Part shown: positions 45,055-55,958 of the stretch, piece after piece
Position numbering within the stretch: position 1 is the first letter of the stretch
Layout: each line of letters opens with the position of its first letter
NCBI RefSeq assembly: GCF_000213175.1
Contig: NW_009799179.1
Location: forward strand, 9,370,480-9,434,479
DNA length: 64,000 nucleotides
DNA from: Neurospora tetrasperma FGSC 2508
Taxonomy: Eukaryota > Ascomycota > Sordariomycetes > Sordariales > Sordariaceae
Reading direction: 5' to 3'
The notes under the pieces: model-generated
What the model was told of the DNA's origin: nothing
The model's database searches: none
What the model saw: only the letters and a program-made list of their open reading frames with translations
Position numbers and translations under genes: made by a program

Positions 45055-46815
45055 CTAAGGGTCGGCTTCGCCGACTCCTTCCTCCTCCAACTCAACTGCT
45101 AGACGGTACTCTCGAAGCCGTCCCAATCTCAACACCCAACCGAGGAGGCGGTCGGCCTGCTCTCCGTCATCCAAGTATACAGACAGTTGCTCTTGGCTGT
45201 GCGGCCACTCTTCTTCCCTTATTCGTTGGTTGAACGTCCATAGACAGTCATAAACCAAGTGTGCAAAGGTCTCCTTGCCCGTCCCGCAAGAGCAGTACGG
45301 TGTTTCAATATCGGGGACCTTCCTTTAAAATAGGAAGGACCGGAGCCCGATTACTTCTGTCCGCGCTTGGATGAGGAGTGAGCTTTTGGCTTTAGAGAGG
45401 GGGCGAGGGTCTTCGTCCTCAGCCTCTCCGCGCCTCCTTTTCTTTCTGGAGCCGACCATATGTCTCCTTATCGAGGTACCATCGAACTTTGGGTATAGGT
45501 CAGCGATCATCAACTGGTAGCGCCGTCCCGCCTTGGAGACTGCCGCCGCTGTCTGCATCTCCCACGTTGCGATCCATTCCCTCCTTGTTGCTTCCTCTAA
45601 CCACCGCTCCCTATCTTTGGCCGATGGCTCTTCCTGATACGGCGTACCCTGCTGCGTATCGTGTGGCGCATCTTGCGGCGTTGTTTCCTCTATTAGGTCG
45701 GCGGTGGGCGTCCATCTCGGCCCATTGGGCTTTGGCCGCTCCGCTTTCCGGTAGGTCTTTGGGAGGGAAAGTCCGTCGTCGGGCCCTCTCCTGGATGCAA
45801 CCGGCTACCCATGCAGCCGTCCCCCTAACAAAACTCTGCTTGGCCCGTCCGAGCAATTCTTTCTTCGAAGGCTCTTACCCGTTTATTTAGGTAAAGGTCG
45901 ATCAGTGGACAGTACGTTTCGGTTTCCAAGTTTCTTATCCGGGTCGCTTTGTATACCCCCGTTATTACCCTTAGGTACTTGGTCTGATGTTTCGCCAGCT
46001 GGGTTGCAATTCCCCGGGCTTTCCCGTATAGCTCCGTCGGTTGATGATATGCCGATGCGCCGTAGGCTATTGCGCTTCGAATAACCTTCGTGTAGATCTC
46101 CCGGGCTCGTTCAAAAGAGCAACCCCATGTCTTTGCCGCTAGCCGTGTTAACGCGAAGGTCTGCGTCGCCATCTTCTTCTTCATGGCCTGAGCGTGGGCC
46201 TTAAAGTTGAGTTTCCTGTCTAACCAAACGCCTAGGAACCTTGCGGATTCTGCCGGTTCTAGGACAGTCTCCCCGATCCGGAGCGTCTCTTCTCGTGGCT
46301 TCCTTGTCCAGGTAAAGTGCATCAACTCCGTCTTGCTCGCTTCGAATTCCATCCCCGCTCCCTTGCCCATTCGGCACAGACTTCCCAAGCCGCTTGGAGA
46401 GTTCTGCAGTTCTCCTCAGTCGTCTTTGCTACCGCCAGGATATTCGTGTTATTGGCAAACCCGACGGTAATTGCGTTCGGGATCGTTTTTAGCTTGGTGT
46501 AGAGCGGCGTAATGAAAAGGAGAAAAATGATGGGTGAGAGGGGGGATCCTTGTGGCACCCCCGATGTAATATCGTATGGTGGTGATAACTCATCGTCGAA
46601 AAATAGTGAACCCTTCCTCGATGAGAGGAAGCTATAGATCCACCATAGCAGTCACCGCGGAAGACGCATTTCCCATAAGGTATGGAGCAGCCATCGGTGG
46701 TTGACTCTATCGAACGCGCCCTTGAGGTTAAGGAGTATTAGTGATGCTGTGGCCTGGAGTTTCCACGCTGTGTGGACCGCATCGGTAACGACACGGATAG
46801 CGAACTCTGTCGAAC
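45055..46815 (-). mobile_element. Decayed, 5'-truncated LINE (Tad-like) ORF2
   Basis: Minus-strand fragments give a non-LTR reverse transcriptase: LNLKGAFDRVNH, PQGSPLSPIIFLLFITPLYT, then GFANNTNIL where the catalytic FxDD box should be, and SARFLGVWLDRKLNF. Further down lie a helical part with AAKTWGCSFERAREIY and a C-terminal CSCGTGKETFAHLVYDC zinc-like motif. Both catalytic boxes have Asp replaced by Asn (G-to-A), consistent with RIP, so the enzyme is dead. There are several frame changes. Only the 3' part, from the RT palm on, is present. The upstream end abuts a gypsy gag remnant in the same orientation. Neurospora's known LINE of this kind is Tad1. Confidence 0.82.
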
Positions 46816-47512
46816 GCTCTTTTAAGGTCGTTAATCTTAACGCGAAACATATTAATGATATTGCGCAACTTGACCTCATCAATCTCTTTAGTAATAGCAG
46901 GGACGAGGGTAGCCCTGCGAGTACGGGCTTCTTCTCTAGTAAGAAGCTCGGCGGCCTTGACTTAGTTGCTGTCATTATCCACAATGCCCGTCATAGTATC
47001 AGTGCCGGGGCCAGGGTCTCTGGCCGCGGTACCTGGGAGTCCAGCTCCAGCGGGTCCTCCAGCAAGATTACCAGTCGGGATTCCGGACATGATAACGGTG
47101 GGAGAGTCAAGGTGAGGGTTGAGGAAAACTTGATTGAGGAAACTTTAGGTGCAGCAGCAGATTCCAGAATACTAGTATACAAACTGATGAGCAAACAACG
47201 TGTGACGAACCGTTACAAGCACAGGAGTATATCGCTAGGAATAAGAACAACGGTAGTAGTAGCCAAAAGGTACTGATCAATTGTAGAAGCTGTTACTTGC
47301 TGAAGAACCAGAATAACGAAGGCCGGGAGGCGACCTTCTTATATACTGGTCTTCGAACCCGTCCCGTAGTCCCGCGACCTCGCGACCCCGGGACCGTAGG
47401 GGCGGTATCCCGTAGTCCCGTATTCTCAGAACTCCGGGACTCTAGGTTCGAATTTCCTTCTATTAATCAATCTATCTAACTTACATAAGGGGCTTTTGAT
47501 TGGATCGTAACA
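46816..47512 (-). mobile_element. Ty3/gypsy fossil: LTR copy 2 plus start of gag
   Basis: The LTR occupies 47202-47512 (311 bp, TGTTACGATCC to CGTCACA on the minus strand). Next to it is the first part of gag, which matches the gag at 58.5-58.85 kb (MTGIVDND with VKAAELL there resembling ITGIEDNN with VTAAEL). Gag is cut at about 46815 where the LINE begins. It is broken and truncated; decay is moderate. Confidence 0.82.
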
Positions 47513-47896
47513 GGTTACTCCAAATCATGTCGCTGGGTACGGATAAATGCGCCTGTACGGCTTCGCGAGACTTTAGGTCCTATTTACATCTAGGGCAACA
47601 GAATATGCTACGATGCTTCTTTTGTTTGCGTGGGTTCTCCGGTATGCGGCTAATAAACAAGCAGATTAACTTCAATGAAGCTGCGTACGGAGAGAGAAGT
47701 CAAACTTACTTCTTAAGCTCAGTTGAGTCGGCAATAGGTTGATCTCCTCCCGGGAAGGTCTGCATCAGTTCTAATACAAGTTCCTCCCGCTGCTTCTCAA
47801 GAGCTTCCATTCCTAGGCCAAGCATATCCTCGGGTACCGGGTTTGCCAATGGGTCTTTCGCCTTCCACCAGTTCTCCACGGCAGCCGCAGTCTTGG
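47513..47896. other. No supported gene
   Basis: Short spacer between the gypsy LTR and the decayed 3' end of the zinc-finger gene. Nothing recognisable. Confidence 0.4.
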
Positions 47897-50365
47897 CTAA
47901 TTCCCCCTTCTCCTTCTATCTCCTGTCGCGGGCTTCGATCTCGCCATCATCGGCACATCGCTGGAAGATGCACCGTTGGATGACTTGCTTGAGAAGCTCC
48001 TGAGCTCACAAGGGGACTCATTGACGGTTTTCGGCGGGTCCATAACCGGGCCATTGGTCTGATGGGAGACCTGAGGACTGGCAGAGGTTAATTTCTCATC
48101 TGTGTGCGAGTCTGGATTTTCTTCTGGCTTACGCTGGTACTCCTTCCATCTCGCGTCCCTGATTTGGGCGGTACTACCTTTATATTCTTGGATTTTATCC
48201 TGGGTCAAGATGCGTTGCACGATAACAAAAGTCACCTCGTACTTCAAATTGCTCCTTGTCACACGGACATTGCCCACAGTCCTGGGGTTAGGGTCGCAAG
48301 GCCCAGCAGAGCCTCAATGCTTGGAATGAGCCTCGAGATGCCCGGTGGCCTCAGGGCTGCAACACTCCCCTCGGTTGGATTCTCAGCCACGGCCTATTCC
48401 CCCGGCGGAGCATTACGTCCGAATGCCCTCATCACTACTCAGTGCTAGGCCGCGATAACGGGCCCTCGAGTTTCAACTGGAAGCAACCCGAACCAACCAA
48501 GAAGGATCAGACCGGCTAAGACGGCTCAAGAGGAAACACTGTCAGCAAGAGGATGCTTTGCGGCCTTGACAGGCCGGAAGGACCCTGTATGTATTGATCA
48601 GAAGGATGGTCTGGATTTGTATAAGAAGGCCTGGGAACTCAGCCCTCGTCTTGAGGGTTGAAAGGATCAACAAGGCCTTCGAGACCAAAGTAATTTATCA
48701 GCGGAATTGAACCATTGTTCCAAGCCCAGAAACCTGCCCTTGTCACACTCCTTGCCTAAAGTAAGTGCTTCGGGGCTAACCCTTTTCCTACTTATCTTGG
48801 TCCATTTGGCACCATAGATACTCGGGGCTTAGTCTGCAGGTGTCCAGCAGATGCTTGGTCGACGTGGCCGGAAACAGGTGGAGATCTTGAGTCTTCCAGA
48901 GGCTCATTCTCGTAGTCCGACCCATCGTATCTTGCTGCTCTCAGCTCGGCGGTCATGTCCACATATTTTTTGATTTCGTCTCTGTCCAAGCCGCGTAGGA
49001 CGATGACAGAGTCATCCTCAACCCTAAATCGCTCTTTCGCTATGGTTAGGGTCTCTAGATTGACCAGATTTCTGCTAATCTTGGTCCATTTACAGCGTAG
49101 ATGGACCTGCACGTTGATGAGGTTGAGGCTGGCCTGCTGCTTGCTCCGTAGACTGAGCTGCGGGCTGAGAAGCCCCTGATTTGAAGTGGTTAATAAGACC
49201 ATCGAAGAACAGCTTAATCTCATCAATCTCATGGACCGTGATATGTAAGGGGTTACGAGGCTGGCCTATCGTTTTATCTAACTGCGCTTTGATTTTCAGA
49301 GTCTGAAGTAGTACATATATCAGCGTATTTCTTACAATATCTAGTTAGTTTCGCGGGGAGAAAGTAACATACACAACGGGTAAACATTCTAACTAAACCT
49401 TCATTGTTTGCCATTCGATCAAAAGCCCCCGGAAGAGTGGTCATTTCATTCATCTTTTGGTTGACTTCGCGTATTTTGAGCACCGCAGATTGGTATATAT
49501 CCATCGGCATATAAACCGGCGGCAATGGGCTCTACTTATATTCTTTTAACGCCTATCTCATCTCATCTACGTATATACTCTTGAATCGGTCACTGACCGT
49601 TGACGGGGGGGTACTACATTACTTCGCCTACAACAGAGTTTGCTATATAGGAACGCTATTTTAGCGCGGTACCTCGGTTAAACCACCCGGATGTGGTCGT
49701 TTAAGGTTCTTTTGGGCTGCGACCGGTAATGGGTTTAGCGGGGTAGTTCGAGGTTGCTGGCTAATCCTCGAGGTAGATAATGCGGGAGTCGTAGAAGTTG
49801 AATTACCGCCGTCCGTTGGCTTCTGGGGAACAGGTTGTCGGTTATTGACCGGTGGTTGTACTTATTGCTGCTGCTGTTGGTGCTGCTGCTGTTGGTGCTA
49901 CTGCTGCTGCTGTTGATGATGGTGCGTTTGTGGTTGTGGTTGCGCCTGTGGTTGCGCCTGTAATTGCCCTTGCGGCTGCTGCAGCTACTGCGACGATGGG
50001 GGCTGCTGTAATGGGCCTGGGACCTATATACCGGTTTACGCGGCATACTAGGCGTATATTTGCGCCACTAGTCCAGAAGAGGCCGTATTTGGTTAGTTAG
50101 ACCCTACGGGGGGCATTTGCACTATCGGCGTCTAGTTTACCATACCGGCGCCATTTTTCATAGCCTATAGCTTCCTGGCAAAATTATTAAACTTATATTT
50201 CCGTATTATACCTTGAAGCGCCTGATCCGAATGGCCGGGAAACTTATTGCGGGCTATCTCTAGTTTATGCGGGAGGATCTGAAGTATATGAGGAGGAACG
50301 TTCGTCTTTGGGGGTATGAGCGGCATTCTGTTAGGTTGTTGTGAAGGGCCGGGCCCGTTGGGGTT
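47897..50365 (-). pseudogene. RIP-damaged 3' part of the AcuF-type zinc-finger gene, with DUF8035-like ends
   Basis: Past the TAG at 50366 the same frame stays coding-like for over 700 bp to about 49380, interrupted by roughly fifteen TAG/TAA codons. It includes IPPKTNVPPHILQILPHKL, a second Q-rich tract (~49.86 kb) and MPMDIYQSAVLKIREVNQKM. An intron with donor GTATGT at about 49370 leads to HITVHEIDEIKLFFDGLI. Then come two related segments: CKWTKISRNLVNLETLTIAKE followed by FRVEDDSVIVLRGLDRDEIK (49.13-48.95 kb) and KWTKISRKRVSPEALTLGKE followed by VIVQRILTQDKIQEYK (48.83-48.13 kb). They resemble the fungal DUF8035 domain as I remember it. The second is split by a solo LTR and has one frameshift. 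Whether this was one protein or two tandem genes is unclear. Confidence 0.62.
48257..48747 (-). mobile_element. Solo LTR (491 bp) with 5-bp target duplication
   Basis: Bounded by TGTCACACGG and TTGTCACA on the plus strand, and flanked on both sides by CTCCT (48252-48256 and 48748-48752). This is a clean insertion footprint in a DUF8035-like coding segment. A second copy of the same LTR family lies inverted at 55959-56521. Strand is arbitrary for a solo LTR. Confidence 0.88.
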
Positions 50366-50795
50366 CTATAGAGCTCCGCCCATGGAGGCAATCTGTGCTC
50401 GCTGCTGCTTTTGAAGTAATAGCTGCCGGATCTGTTGCTGCTGGTGAGTAGTCAACACCTGGGCGACCTTGTCCTGAACATGAGGAGGTAGGCCTGCTGC
50501 CTGGTGCCAGGCCTTTAGATGAACCCATTTCTTCAAATTTGGAGGCAGGATCGCGGGCTGTAGGATCCCACGCAATGCATTTAGCGTATCTGCGGGAATA
50601 TCCAAATTGTCGGCCATTTGTATCGCCCGAGGGTTGGTGGCAAGGGCTGCCATCGTCGCAGTTTGTGCATTCTGCGGACCGTTCAGCTGTGGTTGACCAG
50701 GGCCTGCCTGCATACCGGGAGTCGCAGAAGTTGAATTACCGCCGTCCGTCGGCTTCTGGGGAACAGATTGTCGGTTATTGACCGGTGGTTGCACT

Positions 50796-50832
<37 letters not shown>

Positions 50833-52836
50833 CTTGCTGTTGCTGTTGCTGTTGCTGTTGCTCTTGTTGTTGCTTTCGCTCTTGTTGTTGCTGTTGCTCT
50901 TGTTGTTGCTGTTGCTCTTGTTGTTGCTGTTGTTGCAGTTGCACATCTTGGATTGTTCGGGTCTGCTGATCGCGCATATTGATGGACTCCGAAGGTTGCT
51001 CTTCTTCTCGTGGTTGTAATCTTTGCGCCTCACCCACATATGTCGTAATCTCATCAAGTATGCCATCAGACAATCCATAAGCCCCCGGGTCTTCTCCTTC
51101 GATGTGACGTCCGTCAATGTCTCCGTTTTCGGAACGTACTTCTAGTTCCACATGATAAGCGGTGTCGGCCGATGTACTAAGCTCGTCTTCTTCCATGTCC
51201 TCTTCGTCTGATTCTTTGACTAAATCTTGTTCGTTTTGGTCTTCATCTGAGTCATCTCCGGTGGTATACATGTAGTCATCATCAACACGAGGCAAGGCAA
51301 ACAAAGCCAGGCCTTCCAAATGTCCTCCGACATGGAAGGCGTACTCCTTTTCAGTACCGAGTTGTACTTTGAGGCACAGAGGACACTGTCCGCGGGCCTT
51401 GGACTTATCCTTGACGGAAGAAGCGTGAATGTTTGCTTGATGCCCTACCCCGGAAGATGCCAACTCGCCGGTGTGGGCGGACTGGTTATGCTTCAGGAAC
51501 TGATCCAGGTTATCGAACGAAGCCTCATTGCAACCTAGAAAGCAATGCCAGACCCTCCAGTGTTCGCGCTCCATGTGCATGACCCATTCCGAGCGCCGGG
51601 AGAACTGTTGATTTGGGATGGTACACGCTTCTTCAAGACAGGTATAGGGTTGCAAGTCTCGGAAGACGTGTTTCCTGGAAGATGCGTGTTAGTCCGGATG
51701 ATGTTTGGGTTTCATTTTCTTTTTCTTTTTCCGTGGATTTCTAGAAGTAAAGGGGGTTGTACTTCCACTCGTGTCTCGTCTCTATCGCGATAATCATTTG
51801 GCAATAGGGGCATCTGAAGGGCCCGTCAACGTATTCTGGAGGTATTCTGGGAACACGGAGCTCGCTGGAGTTGACCTCCGTTGGTGCATACGATGTTTGC
51901 GAGCGTACGTCATCGAAATCAGTGAACAAGGTACTAGAGATAGCATTATTGTCCTTGAGATGGCCAGGGAGCGAAGAAATAACTGTTTGTGTGGTTGTGT
52001 ACTCGGAAGCATCGCACTGGAGCCCTTGCTCAACCTCTTCCAGTCCTCGGGCTATTCGGCTGGCATGTTCTTCGCGATACTTGAGATACTGGCGGCGCAT
52101 TGCCATTGATTTGGCCAGACGGTCAACGAGGGGCTCATCAATCTGGACGAACTTATGGCGGATGTGGTCCTTGGCCAGGGGTTGAAAGGCTTCAATGAGT
52201 TCCACTGCCACCTTGGACATGGAGAAATCGTGCGGAGCCGGGTTGCGAATCGCTGCAGACAGCCGAAGCAAGCAGTCGATCGTGTTTCCTACTCTGCTCA
52301 GCGCATCATCAAGCTCGGATCGGCTAGTAGGATCCTCATCATCACTGTAGAGAAGTTCCGCGAGCTCATCATCGAGGGGATCATGATCTTCATCGGGGCA
52401 GACCTCGCCGCTCCCAATTGGGGTAACCGCTGACCGCGCTGCAGATGCACCAAATTTTGTTCGGGTCAGCAGATATCAATGCTCTTAGCAACAACAGTAG
52501 GGTCGCTGCGACTGGCAAGGAAGGTGCGCCGCTGGGAAGTAGAGGTTTCATTTGGCTCGCACCTTCGTTGATTGAACGGCAGAGATCTTGGAGCAACGAA
52601 ATGATGTTGTTTCGTATACCGGATGCGTCACGGAGTTTGTATTCGAGTGAACTGGTTCCACAGGGCCGATGTGCACCTAGGCTAGCAACCCAGAGCTTGT
52701 ATCTCATTAAATACGAAGAAGCCAGTGGACGATATTGAGGCGGAGAATCGGGATAGCCCTCCAAAGACTGAATGAGGGACTTGAACGATAGAATGCCCTG
52801 GGAAACTAGTCGAGATATCTGAGTTTCCGACTCCAT
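50366..52836 (-). CDS. AcuF-type C2H2 zinc-finger protein with Q-rich C-terminus
   Basis: Exons 52836-52563, 52438-51763 and 51674-50366 join in phase (donors GTGCGA and GTACAA) to give 752 aa. The N-terminal helical region (LMRYKLWVASLGAH, YKLRDASGIRNNIISLLQ) and the middle block (LLRLSAAIRNPAPHD, AMRRQYLKYREEHA) fit the fungal family with AcuF-like C2H2 fingers. The fingers follow: FRCPYCQMI near residue 300, KHVFRDLQPYTCLEEAC, a C-x4-C...H-x4-H unit, and CPLCLKV ending FHVGGHLEGLALFALP. An acidic segment and a long Gln/Glu tract (CAA/CAG, 50.80-50.94 kb) lead to a helical end. The TAG at 50366 is followed by more coding-like sequence in frame, so the natural protein was probably longer. 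It is divergent from the HeLo/DUF7580-like gene. Confidence 0.82.
50797..50943 (-). repeat. CAA/CAG microsatellite encoding a poly-Gln tract
   Basis: About 147 bp of TTGCTG and TTGTTG units on the plus strand encode Gln with a few Glu and one Lys/Arg pair on the minus strand. Long Leu- or Cys-only frames on the opposite strand are shadows. Confidence 0.9.
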
Positions 52837-53338
52837 GGCTCTGCGTGCGAGGTTCTCAGGTGGACTTGACGGGAGCCGAAAAGATCAGGTAGGCACCGAC
52901 CGTAGAGCAGGTAACTGGTAACTAGTAGTATCCTAAGGTAGTCGACAGGTACGCAGCCATCATCGCTTGGAGAAGATGTTGAGGAGTTTGGCTCTTGCGT
53001 ACAAGGCAGGTGTTTGACAGGCGACGGCCCGGGTACGTTTATGTTCTCTCCCTAGTAGGTATTGTCGTCAAGTATCGAAGGCGAGGCAGGTAAGACCCTA
53101 ACAGCCTGACCTGCTATGGCGACTAGAACTAGGAGCCAATAACATGCTGGGTGTTTTGTTGATGCCCGAAAGTGTGCCCGAACCTCAATCCGCTCCTGTA
53201 GCGCCGTATGGCATGTATGAACCAATTAAAGCAAGCAAAAGTGCGGGGTCTGTTGTCTTGCGTCTCGCAGATTTATTTTCCGAATGTCCGCGCTCTCCCC
53301 CACATTTTCACATATCACCATCATCTCTACCTCCAACG
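52837..53338. promoter_or_regulatory. Bidirectional promoter region of the AcuF-type / HeLo-like pair
   Basis: A 502-bp gap between two divergent starts. No ORF or clear box motif, but several AGGTA and TACC-type segments. The short shared region makes co-regulation possible. Confidence 0.5.
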
Positions 53339-55420
53339 ATGTCGGGAATTGAGGTCGTCGGCCTTGTCTTAGGCATTCTGCCCTTGGCCGCGAAGGCCTT
53401 GCAGAGTTATCTGGGCTTTGTATCCTCTGTACGCAAGGTTGACAGTGACCTCCACAACCTGCTCCAGGATCTTAAAGTCGAGGACACGCGACTGCGAAAT
53501 AGTTGCCGACAACTACTCAACGACATCATCCCTTTCGACAGTAGTGAGGGTGGAGTTGGAGCAAATCCCTTTTCACCGGAATTGAGTTTGACAGTTCGCA
53601 ACAAGCTGAGACTCAAGCTCTATGACTCATACCCCATGTTTGAGCAGACAATGACAGACATGCAAGCGGTGGCAGCGGACTTGAGGCTGAAGCTGTCTTT
53701 GCAAGAAAATGGCACGGTAAATTGCCCTGTTGACGATGAGAACAACAACTAAGAAACCGTCTGCTGATACATCTTACTCCTGATGAAGGCAGTATTGAAA
53801 GATAAGAAGTCGATTATCAGGCAACTGAAAGCGAAGACCGGATTCACACTAAGAAAGAAGGACTATGACGCCACAATGTTGCGACTGAAGTCGGCCAATG
53901 CTTTCCTCGAAACGCTTACCAGTGCCGGTACGGGACAGTATACCAGCAACAAGCGGCGGTCTGACTATCGGGTTATAAGCCTCCTTCGCAAGCTCGTTAA
54001 GAGTCTGTTCAACGCTTTGCAAAACGCTGCCACCGATTGTCGTTGTCCAGTGTCTCACAACGCTTGTCTCGAGCTTGTGGCCCGTAACTTGGTCTTCATC
54101 CACAACACAGATATTGAGGAACAGGTAGCCAAGGACATCGACTTCCATGTTACTTTAAGTTCAGGTGGCTCTGACCTAACCCAGGAGCGATTGCAGTTGT
54201 GGCCACGTTGGACCAGTTTTCGGCTTCAATGCGGCGATCCTGGCGCTCCTCCACCACCTGCTATACCCCCCAAATCCACCACCGCGTTTCCATGTCCACA
54301 GGTCAAATCTCAAACGTTCAACGATGAACTCGGAGCCCTCTCCCCGGCAGTCAAATGGGCGACGGAACTACTCTCGTCTAAAATTTCGGGGCAGTCAAAG
54401 AAGAGGCCCAAAAGGGTATCTTTTGCGCCGGTTTCACAGAGCGCAGCACATACCCTTATAGAGGTTTCAATGGCAAGCCTAGCCGGGCTTTCATTGTCAG
54501 GTAAACCTGAGCGTCAAACCACCGATATCGACGTGGAGCTTACCTCCATGTTGAAGATTTGCCAACTCTCCACACACAACAAAGGAAAGAAGCGAGCTCT
54601 TGTCCAAGACGATTTATCCCATGGGTGCATCATAGACGCTGCTGGACCTCGCACATTTCGACTTTATCCGCCGCGTTGGAAATCCGGCGGTCAGTTTCGG
54701 ACCCACCCGGACAACTCAGAATTTACGACATCGTTCACACTTCGGCAGCTACTCGACCAAGACTTGCAAGGGCCGACGGGCGGACTCTTCCGTCTGGAGG
54801 GCCCACTTATGAAGCTGCGCATCTCACATGCCATCGCGGCCAGTCTCCTATACATCTACGACACTCCATGGCTGTCACAGATTCTCACCCTTGATAGCAT
54901 TGTCTTCTTCCTAGACGACAACTCCCACGTCCAACTGGATCAACTCCAGCCGTTCGTTTTGAGGTCAATGGGATCCAGGACAGGAAATTCTTCGCATCGC
55001 GGCTCTGACCTCATCACTACTCACAAAGCGCTACCGCTAAGTTACCCTGTGTCGTGCTCTCGACCCCTGGATGCGATCCCTTTCTCCCTCGCCCTCATAC
55101 TTATCCAGCTCATGCTTGAATGTGTCGACGATCGGATTGACTTAGCAAAGATTTGCGCACCTACGCCAAGCGGCGAAAACGTGCTAACATTTTCTACCAT
55201 CCAGAACTTACATATGTATACAATTCCCTTCCTGTACAAGCTCACTGAGGGAAGTAGTACCTACTTTGAGAATGCTGTGAAATGGTGTCTTGAGAGCTAT
55301 AGGGGTACCCGAGGGTTTTTTGATGAGTCGTTTTGTCACGCATTTAGAACTGAAGTGGTTGACGTACTGGAACAGGAGGTTAATGTACTAGAAAAGTGGG
55401 AAAAGGTACAATCGTTTTAG
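53339..55420 (+). CDS. HeLo/DUF7580-like fungal protein
   Basis: Exons 53339-53716 and 53789-55420 encode 669 aa; the intron has donor GTAAAT, branch GCTGAT and an AAG acceptor, the only choice that keeps frame. The start MSGIEVVGLVLGILPLAAKA is the hallmark N-terminus of fungal proteins with a HeLo/prion-inhibition-like helical domain and a C-terminal DUF7580 part. Residues ~20-250 form long helices (SDLHNLLQDLKVEDTRLRN, TMLRLKSANAFLETL). The linker near 290-340 is Pro- and Lys-rich (KKRPKRVSFAP). The C-terminal part has LRISHAIAASLLYIYDTPWL and SLALILIQLMLECVDDRID, typical of the DUF7580 pseudo-kinase-like region. There is no damage. HeLo-type domains act as membrane-active cell-death effectors in some fungi; whether this one does is unknown. 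Confidence 0.78.
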
Positions 55421-55958
55421 CAGACGGGCAGCACGGGGGTACCCATGGACATAGACGCATAGATACCTCTGGGCAGAAAGGAGGTATGTACGCTATCTAC
55501 AATCAAGGTAGTCTCCTTAGATATACACAAAAGAACACCGCCACCACTGTCAACCACGCGTCATCCTTCAGCTTCCTCATCCAACTCAACAACAAGTATG
55601 TACAAGAACTCCTTATCACCTCCCCACATCCTCCTTACGAGCACTGGATATACCAAGGGTTTTTTCAAAGCGCACCAAGCGGAGGTCGTGGTGCGATGCA
55701 TGGCATCGAGCCGGCTTTAAGCCCGAGTGGGGGCGTGACCCCGGTCCCGCGATACTGCGAGAGGACCTTATTGGGATATTCTTCGGGAATCACAGTACTC
55801 ACCATAAGTTACCATCACAATAACCTCGATCTAAAGCCCCCTTCGTGCCGCAATATTTAATGTATCTCTTATTTATCTTCAATACTCTACTCATTCCTCG
55901 ACTTCGATAGGCCAGTCTTATCCTACGAACTCTCAAGACTCACGGCGCACCGTCTCAC
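55421..55958. other. No supported gene
   Basis: The 3' flank of the HeLo-like gene. A 154-codon frame at 55396-55860 overlaps the end of that gene and has no recognisable content. Confidence 0.4.

Noticed and set aside
46701-47276. 191-codon plus-strand frame.
   Set aside because: It runs antisense to the LINE and gypsy gag remnants; a shadow.
50768-51019. Plus-strand frames made almost only of Leu, Cys or Ala/Val.
   Set aside because: Opposite-strand shadows of the poly-Gln microsatellite.
55396-55860. 154-codon plus-strand frame after the HeLo-like gene.
   Set aside because: Overlaps the end of that gene in another frame and has no recognisable content.
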